NCBI GenBank assembly: GCA_030765065.1
Contig: CM060990.1
Location: 218,211,290 to 218,275,289 of the forward strand
DNA: 64,000 nucleotides
Source of the DNA: Deroplatys truncata
Lineage: Eukaryota; Arthropoda; Insecta; Mantodea; Mantidae
Direction of reading: 5' to 3'
The notes below the pieces were generated by a model. It did no database searches. It saw nothing but the letters and a program-made list of their open reading frames with translations, and was not told the origin of the DNA. Positions 46,552-57,704 of this stretch are shown in pieces. Position 1 is the stretch's first letter, and each line of letters starts with the position of its first letter. The position numbers were made by a program, and so were the translations under genes.

Positions 46552-48656
46552 ACAGGCCTGCAAATTTAAAATTGTTTACTGTGATACAGGGTTAATCAGG
46601 CCTGTAAACGTAATTTTGGTATGCTGAATTCAAATATACTTTCCAGTTTTTCAGATCATGAACCGTTTTTTTATGTCATGCAGAAAGGAAGTATGTAATA
46701 TTTGAGTTTATTTATAGTTTTTAAGTAAAATTTAAAATGCGTGAAATCATAAAAACTAAGAAAAACTCTCAATTCTACAGATGTAATAGTTTACATTGAA
46801 CTAGGAAATTTCAAAAATACTTACGATTTTCTCCTCTGCTTTGTTGAAAACAAATGCTGAGTTGACTTGTGTTTTTGATCTTGATGAGGGTTATCTCTAA
46901 TTAAACACCAACAGTAGTCGGCTATCATGGAAATGTCCCAATGACCCTGGTACCTAGTTTCCATCTCTTTTATGCCCTGGTGAAATCTCTCCCCTTGTTC
47001 TTCATTTAGTGCACCCAAGTTTTCAGGAAAAAATTCAAGATGCAAATGCAGAAAATGCAATTTTAAGCTTGTATTGCAACCAAGGGACTAACTTTTCGAG
47101 CATGGTTTTAACAATATGCTCACATTGGTCATCTTCAACATTACCCAAAAACTTGTTTATAAGTTCATTGAATGAGTCCCAAGTTTGAAGCTCTGTTTGT
47201 CATGATATTTCTAAAATGAACGTCCTTCATGCGTTTGTGAATCTGTGGGCCGTGAAAAATGCCTTCTTTCACTTTTGATTTAGACAAAACTGAAAATTTT
47301 TGAATAAGATATTGGAAATGTGGACCATGTTTGACAAATTGCTTCATATCCCTGATTTGATATGTAATGGGGTAGCAAAACCTTTCGTGAATCAATCAGC
47401 AGGTGATTTGTTACATTTTTTGTCCCTGGCACTAAATCTTTTCTTTTTGGCCAATTAGTTTCACCCTAGTGTCTTTCTCTGGCTCTAGAGTCCCATTCAC
47501 ACAAAAAAACATGGGGAATTTCATGTACCCTGCTTGTTGGCCCAATAAAATACGGTATACTTTAAGATCACAGCACTTGTACCACTTGTGTTCATAATAT
47601 TTAATTTTTTCCTAGAACAGTATACAAATTTTGGTACGTTTCTTTAAGGGATGTAGAGTGAGCTATTGGAACTGAAGTAAACATATTTCCATTGTGCAGC
47701 AGAAGCTTTTAGATTTCTCTTGCTTGAGTCAATAAATAGATGCCAATCTTTTGCTTTGTAATCTGTTCCAAAATGACCAATCAAGTTAGGGATATCACAA
47801 CAATACATTAGTTCCTTTCTTTACAAAATATTTCTGGAACTCTTCTTCTCAATGTCTGTACCAGTAGAAAGTTGTTCCAGGTCCTAAAAGATTTTCTTTT
47901 GGTTTTGAACCTAAAAGTTAACTGTTTTCTGTGGTAAGTATACTGCCTGCCTTGTTTTTCCTATTGAATCCAGATATATTACAGACAAAAATAACAGTAA
48001 TTAAATTAATTTGTTGATCGCACCCTACCACAGGAACACCAAAGGGCATAGATGATTTTCTTAGATTTTCTGCACAACTTTTACACACAATATGAGGAAC
48101 AAAATTCTTGTCTTAGTCTCCTAATTTTAAAATAGGCCAGATACAAACTCTTGATAAATGCAGTAATGTTTCTTTTCTGCTGCTTTATCACATAACACCC
48201 CAGACATAACGTAAATTGTTAGGATTGTTCACACAGCCCCTCCTAGATATACCACTCGAACTTGCCATTTTTTCCACAAATAAAATTTACAACACAATAC
48301 GGCTTCAAGAGAGACCTGCTGAGAGGTTTAAAACTGTCCTGAGGGTTCTAAGATAGGCTCCTGTTGATACCTTAGGCAATAAATGTTTATCAGATAGGTT
48401 CAACATTACCTGTAAACAGAGATACAGTGGTGCAACATTATATATTTAGCATGTTTACATATTCTAATCAACCATGCTGTAAGTCGGATATGCAGTCATG
48501 TTAATACTAGCGTACTGAACTTCCAATTTTGTGTTGAAACAGAATTTTTCAAAATCTGTACATGACTCCCAAAAACTATTGTTTTCGAAATCAGAACATC
48601 CAATTTGATCACTGTGATATAAAATATTCTGTGCTGCAAAATCTTTGCAGGCCTGT
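46552..48656 (-). mobile_element. Unclassified TIR transposon, copy 2
   Basis: The termini are ACAGGCCTGCAAA at 46552 and its inverse TTTGCAGGCCTGT ending at 48656. The flanks are GTAAC (46547-46551) and ATAAC (48657-48661), a near-perfect 5-bp duplication like that of copy 1. It is 2.1 kb and collinear with 7753-10112 in reverse. It sits within the host intron, antisense to the gene. Confidence 0.8.
46810..48270 (-). pseudogene. Transposase-like protein of the TIR element, copy 2
   Basis: From right to left: MASSSGISRRGCVNNPNN at about 48265, then FYWYRH near 47850, VYRILLGQQAGYMKFP near 47540, MKQFVKHGPHFQYLIQKF at 47350, VHFRNIMT at 47220, and FFPENLGALNEEQGERFHQG with MIADYCWCLIRDN at 47030-46880. 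The C-terminus ends RKS. Compared with copy 1, it lacks the acidic linker region (a deletion near 48000), which explains its shorter length. Stops and frameshifts occur throughout, so neither copy is active. Confidence 0.65.
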
Positions 48657-49007
48657 ATAACATGATGAACAAGTACAACAGGGGTGAGATAGGTGTACCT
48701 CTAGGTTCAGGCAGCTGCCACACATTCCTAATGACCAACTACAGATTTGGTCCTGAAATTATGCAACTCTTTTGTGGCCTACCTAGAATAAAGCAAGAAT
48801 CTAAGTGGGATATTGTATTACTTTCATTCTGCATTAGTAAATATCAAAATATTTGTACTGATATTCTTCCCAGTCTGTATCGTAATGATCTTAAATATTG
48901 AATTATATAGTTTTTTTTAATACTTTATAGATGCTGCAATGGCACAGAGTATATTCAAGGAATTTCTGGTATCACCTTTTAAAATTGTGTGTGTAACTCA
49001 TTTTTAG

Positions 49008-49215
49008 GATACACTTGGGGATACTTGGTCAAGCTCACCTCAGTCCATATTACCAAGTACTTCCAATGAATCTGAAGCAAAATTAAGTGGCTCATCATTA
49101 AGTACTAGCAATTATTTAGATTCAACTCCAACAGCTGTGAAGAAGAAAGTAATGGGAATGCAATTCAATGATCTTGTGGTACTTCTAGCTTCTCTTGGTC
49201 TTGAAAAATACATAA
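49008..49215 (+). CDS. BicC: Bicaudal-C-like exon: linker and first half of the SAM domain
   Basis: Acceptor CATTTTTAG precedes it and the donor is ATAA|GTAAGT. The frame is open throughout: a serine-rich linker (WSSSPQSILPSTSNESEAKL), a basic KKKVMGMQ, then FNDLVVLLASLGLEKYI, the first helix pair of a SAM domain. It ends in phase 1. The SAM half is completed in phase by the exon at 63218. Bicaudal-C SAM polymerises and organises RNA-protein granules. Confidence 0.82.
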
Positions 49216-52200
49216 GTAAGTATTAGCTAATATTTTCATTCTCCATTATCACAAATGCTTGCATTGCTAAACCTGGTTTTCACACTCTGGCAGATGCTTT
49301 AAAATCTGCAACAAATGAGATGTGAATACCTAGAAAGTATTTCTGATCAAAAGCTAATACATTTTATCCCCATATACAATAAAATATATTCACACTAATA
49401 TAAAAAACACTTTGTACTATTCATGGTACCATTATATAAGATTAGTTCCTATGTCTACTACTTTGATGGTAGTGAAAGGCTCCCTATCTGCAGCAACTCA
49501 TAATTTAGGTTGGTATGAGAAAAAAGGTACATAGAAGAGATTGGTGGAGCCTCATTCAGACCTGCCCAGAACTGTTTACCTTGATTGGGTTTAGGCACAG
49601 TATAGATTGCCAGCCTTCAACCTGCAACCACAGGCTGGTACACACTGTTCTTCAAACTAACTCCAGATAGTCCTAATAGTGACTTCTGAAGACTGTTATG
49701 CCTCATCGACTTGCACCAGACTGCTACTTTGTTCCATAATAAACATAAACATCATCACTTCCAAACCTGAAAAATGTTTGTTGCAATAGAAACATAAGTG
49801 ATGTGAAGCAAAATCTGATCGATAGGGTTATATTACAAGCAGCAGTGAAGGAAGAAGTAAAGTTTGGGCAACTTATAAGGAAGTTGTTACTGCTGAGAGA
49901 GAAGGAGAGGAACAGTATGCACAGTGTACAAAGTGCGATAGCATTGTTATTCAAATCAGGTACTCTTTAGAATGGGTGCAAAATATGAGCACATACATGA
50001 AACAGAATACCATCACATCTACATACAATATTGTTTAATGGAAGAAAAAAAAGACCGCAGATTGCCTAAAAGTTGACAAAGTCCTTCATACCTATAAAAG
50101 GATACCATGTGCAGCTCACATTTTAATTAATCTGTTAAAATACCTTTAAGGAAGATTATATAACACAGGAGTTATGCAATATTGGCATTTGTGACCATAT
50201 GCAAAGACTGGAGCTAAACAAGGAGGTAACTTTTGCTGTCAAATGGAACCCTGGCAGAATTTACAATCATACAGAGATTTATAAAAATACACCACCACCT
50301 GGTAAGCAGAAAAGTTCTTGACTACATACCCCACTTCGCAGCAGCTTTAGCATTGCAGCAAAATGCCACCAAAAGGAGACGCAAATTCAGTCCAGGGTTT
50401 GGAAGAACATCCATCACCCTGGACCAGTAGAGGAGGCAAAACAAATGTTTTCTTGATGCAAAACCAGTCCACTGCAATACACTTACTAAGGAGGAGCACT
50501 GATAATTCTAACAAGGCAAAGGCAGTTTGCTTAGAAACAAATACCAAACTGGACAGGCTTCTGGATTCAAGCCTGAAAGAATGGCATCACAGATGGCACA
50601 CTCCAAATCTGGAAGGCAAAATTTTTAACACTTCTATTGAATAAACAGTTCCACTAGACCCTGAGGGCACAAATAATGACCTTATGCTAATCTGAAGGAT
50701 TCACATCATGGAATGAAAATGTACAGCACTGTTGAATGAAATGTGCCCAAAGAATTGCCAGATTCCTTCGCCCTAACCAAGAGCTGCAGAAAAAATTCTC
50801 CTCAGCTTGGTCACCACTGCCTTGAGAGCTTGTTTGGCAGGAACACAATGGATAAATGCAATCTGCTCACATGCACCAGAAATCAAGAAAAATATGTAAG
50901 ACAGACAAAACCTTAACACATCAAAATTCTCTACCACATCCATCAACTGCTGTAATGGATATACCATCTTCAAGGTATGAAAGACTGACAAAGATGCTCC
51001 TGCCTGGTCCACCACTGGAGCGAACAAGGACTTGGTAATATAGGGCAGCATACCAAGCTGAGATAAAGATCTCTTCTGTTGAACCATAAAGGTAAATTTT
51101 ACAAGAAGAGCCTCAAAATTCTATTTGATGGTTTTTAATCTGAGTGGAAGCCTCAAAATGTAGCAGATAAGTAAGCATATAGCCGTCTATTGATGTATGA
51201 TGGATTAGTGCAAACAGGCAAACCTGCTGCCCTTTGTAGGGGTCCCATCAAACAAAAACAAAACAAAACAAAATGGCAATGTTTGCAGTGATTCTGTATA
51301 CATTGAATTTTCAAATGATATGAAGCATATTCAGTGCTGGGAGCACAAGTTAAATATTGTTAGTACATAGATCATCTTGATCTCTACTTACCTACATTAT
51401 CTAATCAAAGACGCCATTCTTAAACATGAGTCGGCATAAAGCACTCTTGCCTGTCTTGAGGGAGAAACACCCAAATGATGAAAACAAATATATACTGTTT
51501 CTAGCACCTGTGTTAAGTTGCTGGAATTCCTGGTTCAAATCATTGGAATACATTACACATGTTAAAACATGCTTAGGAATTTTCTTTGGCTACAAGAGAT
51601 AAGCTGCTGCTCTGATATTATAGAAATCTGACCATTATGACCTCAGAATCTTTTCTTATAGACCACTACAAACCAGTTATGATCTCCTTTACATTCTAGC
51701 ACTCATCTGTGCACAACGTTGCTTCAGAAATTCACATATTCTGGGCAAATTTGAAGCAGTAGATAATGGTGTATTTCATGATGAATTAACTTGAATTAAT
51801 AGAGGCTACCATATCAGTTATATCATAATTTGGGGCACAAATTTTTGTTAGAATGTGAATATAAAGGGAAATTCTCATCAGAAACATGGGGAAATTATTA
51901 AACATGGTAACAAACTTATTTGGTCCGGGGGGGGGGGGGATATCCAAAGTTTATTCAGAAAGGCAATGCGAATTAGCCTGTCCAATATTAATTCTGCATA
52001 TCTTTTTCAAGATTATGAAATTACCTTTACAGATTTGCAGACAAATTTAAAATGAAGAAATGCATAAATAATCTTGCCAAATATTTTAAAAATGCAAACA
52101 AAATACATCCTGAGAATGCATAAGTGCTACAGCATGCTTGTATTATTTTGTTGCCTTGTATCTTTATTTTCTAGGATGCTAAATACAATAAACATTAACT

Positions 52201-52664
52201 CTTTCAAGTACATGGGACAGTTAGCTCCTTTATAAATCACTTTAATAATTGGACTGTATTCACAAGAGTTGAATTGTAGGTGCTTTACTTAAAATATATT
52301 TGTTTTCTTAAATTTCATAGTTTTTTTGTGATAACACTTATTATAATTACCACCAATTGTTAGTTATTGTTAATTCTTACTTCAAGCACACATACTAGTT
52401 GGCCATTATATGAGTGCGTAAAGTGGGAAGAGGAACTAAACAGTTTTGGGACAAACGGGCAGGATATTGGAAAAAGTCAGGTGAAGAAAACATCTGCAGT
52501 TCTGAGTTGCATTTACTAGTGAGGCTGAGGCCTGCAAAATGTAGTACTGTTTACATTGTGCAACTGTACATTTCTCTATTGCCTTGCCCCTCACTCCCCT
52601 CTCATTGTAGCCTTTATGATGTTAGGCATTGTCAACAAAAACCTGACCCCTTCTCAAAGTGCAC

Positions 52665-52860
52665 TCATATAGGGTGAACCATTTAAGTTGAGACTGTACA
52701 ATATCTCCAAAACTAAGCATTGTAGAAAAAAAAATTCTTTAATAAAAGTTGCTTGATATTATGGGGGAAAGTAAATGCCATTAGCCATGTTTTGTTTGGA
52801 GGATGTTATGGTGGTCATTTTAGGGTCAATTTAATATTTTTAAATAGGAACCCAGAATTA
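52665..52860. repeat. Possible non-autonomous element
   Basis: TATAGGGTGAACCATTTAAG and ATATCTCCAAAACTAAG resemble ends of dispersed insect repeats and the start at 25411. No inverted partner end was found. Confidence 0.3.
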
Positions 52861-52939
52861 GGGTCAATGAAATACTTTCATTTTCAAACTGAATATGAAA
52901 TAATTATATTCCTAAAAGAAAAAGCAAATAAAAATAGAA

Positions 52940-54064
52940 GGTAACTTAATATCGGATGTGTAAACCCTTTGCTTCCATTATTGCCCTCATTCTATGAGAC
53001 ATGGATAACATCAAATGCCTAGTCAGATTTTCACGAGAGGATACTTCCTCCCAAGCATGCTATATTTGATCTCGTGAGATCTCTCGTCTTGGTTGTCTTG
53101 CAGGCCAATTTAACTCCAAAACTTTCTTCACTTCTGCCCACACATTCTCAACAGGATTCAAATCTGGTGAGCAAGGAGGCAAATCAATCTCTGTGATGTC
53201 TTGCCTTTGCGAGAAAGAGTTTGAAACCTGCTGACTTGCATGGACAAGGTGGTCATCCTGCTGGAATTCAATCATTCCATCTGGATATCTAGTCCTTGCA
53301 AAAGGAATCATGTTGTTTTCAAGGATGTCTCTATGCTGGTGGCTATTTAATGTCCCATTAAGTTGACACAACACACTTAGACCATCTCATAACATTCAAC
53401 CCCAACATGACATATATAAACACGATCTTAGTGATACATTTGTGCGATATATTTTATGTCATAACATTTGTCTCTGGGGTGGTAGACAATTACTCTCACC
53501 CAATTTGTAGATGAAAATGTCACCTTATCTGTGAATATAGTCCTTTTCCAGTTACATTGGCATTTTCTTCTGCAAATGTGATGTGACGTAATCTGTGATC
53601 ATGTGTAAGACACTGCTTCTTAGCTGCTGATTGAGCAAAGAGCCCTGCTGTAGTCAAACAACACAAGGCTATGCGGTTTGACACAGGGAGATTAGAATTG
53701 CTTGTAATTGTAAACAAATGCTGGAAGGGATTGCTGTCTGCCTCTTCTAGAAGTGCAGTGTTCTGCTGAGGAGTGGACAAACATTTTCAACCAGGTTGAC
53801 TACAAACAATCCTTTCCCTGGATAAGGACTTAAAGTGCTCTTGCAGCCTGAGACACAGAGTATCTGGCAGTGTTCACTAACGTAAGGAGAGATCTCCTTG
53901 TAGCTTTGTCTTTGTGTTTGCTCAGTCATAGCACAAGTCAGTGTGATTGCTAACATATTATGCAGAACTCTAAGTGTATGAGGTACACATGCATGATCAC
54001 ACCAGCACCTTTCATAATTGAAGAATGAGACAGTGTGTTTGCACATCCAATAGTAAGTCAATTA
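52940..54064 (-). mobile_element. Tc1-like DNA transposon, copy 2
   Basis: The ends share TAATATCGGATGTG and TACTATTGGATGTGCAAAC (minus strand) with copy 1. The transposase is better preserved here. Confidence 0.7.
53060..53960 (-). pseudogene. Tc1-like transposase, copy 2
   Basis: 53780-53520 holds a region ending ITFAEENANVTGKGLYSQI. The following frame with the first catalytic aspartate is broken. 53374-53060 is open and reads MLCQLNGTLNSHQHRDILEN, FARTRYPDGMIEFQQDDHLVH with the second aspartate, and PPCSPDLNPVENVWAEVKKV with the glutamate. Upstream, 54061-53880 gives a degenerate helix-turn-helix. Inactive. Confidence 0.78.
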
Positions 54065-54657
54065 AATACTTGGTTTAGTTTTTCACTTTAAAATTCTTAC
54101 TAATATGACATTTATTTTCAAAGCGAAGAGTATTTGTTCTTTTATGCACGAATGTCTTAAAATTAAGACATCTTATGCATGGAAAGCATATGGCATTTCC
54201 ATATATTTAACAAATTAAAATTTAAATAATAAAGAAACATACATCAAGGATTCAAACCCAGCTTATTCCAATTTCACTGTTTGTTAACCATGCATACAAC
54301 TAAACTGAAAGGCATCTTCCTACTTAATGGTATTAAACTGTGTATTGTGAATGCTTCCAATGTTTTCCAAATTGAACTCCCTCTCTGGCTGTTGCTCATT
54401 TATATTGTTTTTAGGCTGTACAATCTCAAAAGCAATGGACTAACAATCCTCGGAGGAATGTATAACAAGCCAGTTTATGTACTATCTAATTCCATTTCCC
54501 CAATACCATGTGCAACTGTGAAGAGGCATCAGTTTGGTTCTTCTGATATCAGTGTTCAGTATTCCTTTATGATGTAGTACAAGTGGTTGGAGAGTAGACT
54601 TCGTGGAACAGAAGAAAGTGATTTATGCGATTGACAGTAAGGAAATATTATCTCAGT

Positions 54658-54727
54658 TCTTTCTCTCTTTCTCTCTTTCTTTCTTTCTTTCTTTCTCTTT
54701 CTTTCTCTCTTTCTTTCTCTCTTTTTA
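54658..54727. repeat. (CTTT/CT)n microsatellite
   Basis: Pyrimidine array of about 70 bp. The ORFs across it are artefacts. Confidence 0.95.
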
Positions 54728-55460
54728 TCTTCTTGACATTGGAGTGAAAAATGCATGTATAATTATATTCAAAATTGGCAGCAGAAGCAGGATTGAAGTA
54801 AACATTATCATTCTCTGGAGTTCAGACAAGACATTGCAGGAAGCTGATCAGCAATTATTCATGTCGACAAAGTAATGTATCGACTGTTGTAAAACCCTCA
54901 CAAGGATTACAAATGTGTTGTAATCCAAATAGCCCAGAGCACCAAATGATAGAATTGGATCTGAGAAAAAGGTGTTAAAGTGCTTCAAAATCGCATTACA
55001 GCATCTGTGAGCAGTGTGGTGTTCATTTATGCTTGATTTCAAGCAGAAACTGTTTTGCAGAATTTCACATCAAATAGATGAGAGATAAACAGCCTTTGTA
55101 TTTCTTTGATATATAATGTGCAATATGTTATGTAACTGTCCTTTTAGGTACATAGGGGAAAATATGTCCCAGTATTTTTTAGCAGTACACGTAAAAACTT
55201 TTGGAATAACATGTTGTTTATAAGCCTTCCAATTAATGCAGAGATTTATGAATTTCAATCATTACCCCTTTGGTTTTTTTTTTGTACTTGAAAGTGCTAA
55301 AGTTATTTGACAATTTTATTTACCACATTTTAACTGAGTACACTTCCGTGGATATTTTTATTCACCACTTTTGTACTCTTTAAGGTAGCTAAAGCCCCAC
55401 GGATTTGCATTTGGCATTTTTTTTCGGCTAATTAATAATTTTCTAGTGTTCATAAATTCC

Positions 55461-55681
55461 TTTTCTTTCTTTCTTTTTTTTTTCTTTCTTTCTTTCTTTC
55501 TTTTTCTTTCTGTTTCTTTCTTTTTCTTTCTGTTTCTTTATTTTTCTTTGTTTCTTTTTCTTTGTTTCTTTCTTTTTCTTTCTTTCTTTTTCCTTGTTTC
55601 TTTTTCTTTCTTTTTCTTTGTTTCTTTCTGTTTCTTTCTTTTTCTTTCTTTTTCTTTCTGTTTCTTTTTCTTTCTTTCTTT
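55461..55681. repeat. Long CTTT-type microsatellite
   Basis: About 220 bp of CTTT units with periodic CTGTTT and CTTTTT variants. Phe/Leu- and Lys-rich ORFs here are artefacts. Confidence 0.95.
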
Positions 55682-55789
55682 CAAAATCAAGAGGTGATAA
55701 AATGTGGAAATCCTAAGCATTAATCCATTTGCCTAAAATTTTTCCTGAACATAATTTAGATGAATATAACCAAGAATAAATTCTGAGTG

Positions 55790-57050
55790 GCACTAAAATA
55801 CTGTGCGTTTGTAGATCGACCGGACCGTTGCGCAGTGGCATTGAACTGGATGAGGAGTGGCATGCCTGCCGCCAGAGAGTAGCGTTGTAGCATCAGTCGA
55901 GTTGGATCTATCATGAGGGAAAGACATCTGTGTGCATGTTTAGAGTAAAAATTTGTCTCTTGGTGACATTGTCCATTAATAATGGTTGAGTACACTTTAG
56001 AATAACATTTTTTCTGTATGTTGGGTATATGATGATGCGTTCTCTTCTGTAAGAAGGTGTCTTAGAGCATTTCAACATAGGTTTACAGGTGTTCAAAATC
56101 CTAGCAGTTCAACTAATCATGGCCTTGTCAATAAAGTCGGGCATACAGGATCTTTTTTGAACGTGTTCAACAATGCCATATGCTGACAGAAGAGAAGCTT
56201 GATGAAGTAGAGGCCCGGTTAGAGCACTCGTCCCAAAAGTCACCGAGATGTTTAGAACAAGAAGTAAACATTTCCAAAACGTCAGCTTTTGTGGCAACGA
56301 AAGTTCTGAAAATTAAGCTGTACAGGGTAACTGTAGTTCATGCTTTACCAACCAGAAGATCCTGTAACTAGGGTTAATTATTGCAATTGGTTTTTGCAGT
56401 CCGTTCATAATGGCGACGTGGACCCACTTTTAACCTTCTTCACTGATGAAGCGTGATTTTATCTTCAAGATCACGTTTCTACTCGGAACACTAGATACTG
56501 GGCTACCGAAAATCCCCATATTCATGAAGTTCCTCATCACGTTGCAAAAGTTGGGGTTTGATGCGCAGTGAATGCGCATAGAATTATCGGTCCCATATTT
56601 TTCGATACAGCAGTTGATTCACACGTTTATGTAAATTCAATTTTAAATAAATTCTTGCCGCAACTAACAAGAAATCAAAGATTCTGTGGCTGGTTTCAGC
56701 AACATTCAGCTACAGCGCACACTGCTGCGAATTCTATGCATGAATTGAGACGATGATGACAGTAATTAGTCGACGATTGTGGCCATTTCGTTCACCTGAC
56801 CCATCTCCATGCGATTTTTATTTATGGAGAACGTTAAAGAATAAAGTGCACACATCAAATCCGCACATGTTACAAGAATTCCAGGACGACAACACGAGAG
56901 AAATACAGGCAGTCGGTCAACATGAACTTTTGCGAGTAAACCAGAATTGTTTTCGTAGATATAAGGAATGTGTTCGCGTTGAAGGTCGTCAATTTCAACA
57001 TCTGTTATGATGCAGGTAAGCCTAATGTAGGTTAATACAGTAGCTCGTGT
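55790..57050 (+). mobile_element. Tc1/mariner-related transposon
   Basis: Carries a near full-length but broken transposase. Ends were not fixed: neither a clear terminal repeat nor a TA duplication could be confirmed. Confidence 0.6.
55985..57008 (+). pseudogene. Tc1/mariner-related transposase
   Basis: The start is near MVEYTLEQ (55985). A helix-turn-helix region holds LTEEKLDEVEARLEHSSQKS (56180) and VNISKTSAF. The first catalytic site reads FFTDEA-like near 56440. 56568-56756 gives AHRIIGPIFFDTAVDSHVYV, then CGWFQQHSATAHTAANSM, where histidine replaces the second catalytic aspartate. 56753-57010 gives LWPFRSPDPSPCDFYLW with the third aspartate and the C-terminal GRQFQHLL. Frameshifts plus the D-to-H change make it inactive. 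The protein type is abundant in insect genomes. Confidence 0.75.
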
Positions 57051-57223
57051 TCAACAATCGACAGCAGGCAACCCAGGTTTACCTGGACGGGATGTTAATT
57101 GCCACAGTATCTAGTCGCAAGTGCGGCTTTACCTTTGCGATATAGAAGATGAATAAGGATTTTCGCAAGCTTTTATGCTTGTGGTCAATAGGCAGAATTT
57201 GGCTTCTTGCACTGCCATTGGGT

Positions 57224-57437
57224 GGGTCTCGGTGAACCCACTTGGGCGGCAAAGCCCAATACTGCTTAACTTTGGCGGCCGCTTGCTTGGTCTCAAGTTA
57301 AGCAGGCCGGCTGGCAGCGAAGCAGGATGGAATTTCGATATGGGTTTGAGGAATATCCAAGTTAGTAGGACGGGCGGGTCATCCCTACATGGTCACTCAT
57401 CCAGCTAGTGACCAAGCCCGATGCTACTTAACTTGGG
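57224..57437 (-). repeat. Two 5S-rRNA-like modules at the Jockey 3' side
   Basis: On the minus strand, 57437-57391 reads AAGTTAAGTAGCATCGGGC, then GGTCACTAGCTGGATGAGTG. These are the internal promoter (A, IE and C boxes) of 5S rRNA genes with few changes. A second, weaker copy spans 57275-57224 (AAGTTAAGCAGTATTGGGC). CTGCTTAACTT (57262-57272) and AAGTTAAGCAG (57295-57305) form an inverted pair. This is not a 5S gene: only the internal control region is present. Confidence 0.6.
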
Positions 57438-57529
57438 AGGGGGGTTGTGATAGATAGGAGTGCTAGCCCTTAAGCCCGGGGGCCGAAGGCAACCTTAGGT
57501 AACCGGCAACTCTTCCGTCGTCTTGGTAC

Positions 57530-57655
57530 CCTGTGGTCGTAGCGACCCAGGATGTGCACCAGCTGGTTGGTATAAGTGAGTTTCGCGTACATGGTACGGG
57601 TTCTCTCCCGCACCATGTCCACGATGTATGGGAGACCGGAGAGAGAGTGAGTGTC

Positions 57656-57704
<49 letters not shown>

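Larger units (their letters stand above)
44630..49007 (+). other. BicC: Intron of the Bicaudal-C-like gene
   Basis: 4.4 kb, GT to AG (TTTTTAG at 49001-49007). It contains a TAAA/TA microsatellite at 46232-46271 and the inverted unclassified transposon at 46552-48656. Nothing else is recognised in 44630-46546, where short ORFs lack motifs. Confidence 0.6.
52862..54402 (-). repeat. Uninterrupted inverted copy of the duplicated repeat block
   Basis: It matches, in reverse, 14579-14976, 17968-19096 and 21559-21630 as one continuous 1.54-kb sequence. The B-box part (GGTTTGAATCC on the minus strand) is at about 54254-54264, and the A-box-like part has been lost. It serves as the empty-site reference for LINE D and piggyBac. 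Confidence 0.75.

Noticed and set aside
48662-48901. 79-codon plus-strand ORF just after the TIR transposon
   Set aside because: No splice sites or motifs tie it to the Bicaudal-C-like gene. The opposite strand shows a weak RT-like 'GTPISPLLYLF', but without YADD or other RT motifs neither reading is convincing.
50230-51090. Overlapping ORFs (50233-50644 plus, 51087-50773 minus) as a gene or LINE
   Set aside because: LKEWHHRWHTPN is faintly LINE-like but no RT, endonuclease or knuckle motif follows on either strand.
53060-53374. A DD35E catalytic triad, which would mark a distinct Tc1-like family
   Set aside because: Copy 2 gives 35 residues between the second D and E by my count, but copy 1 appears to give 34. 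Small indels in decayed copies make the spacing unreliable.
55446-55720. ORFs of 60-83 codons rich in Phe/Leu or Lys/Glu
   Set aside because: They are translations of the CTTT microsatellite on the two strands.
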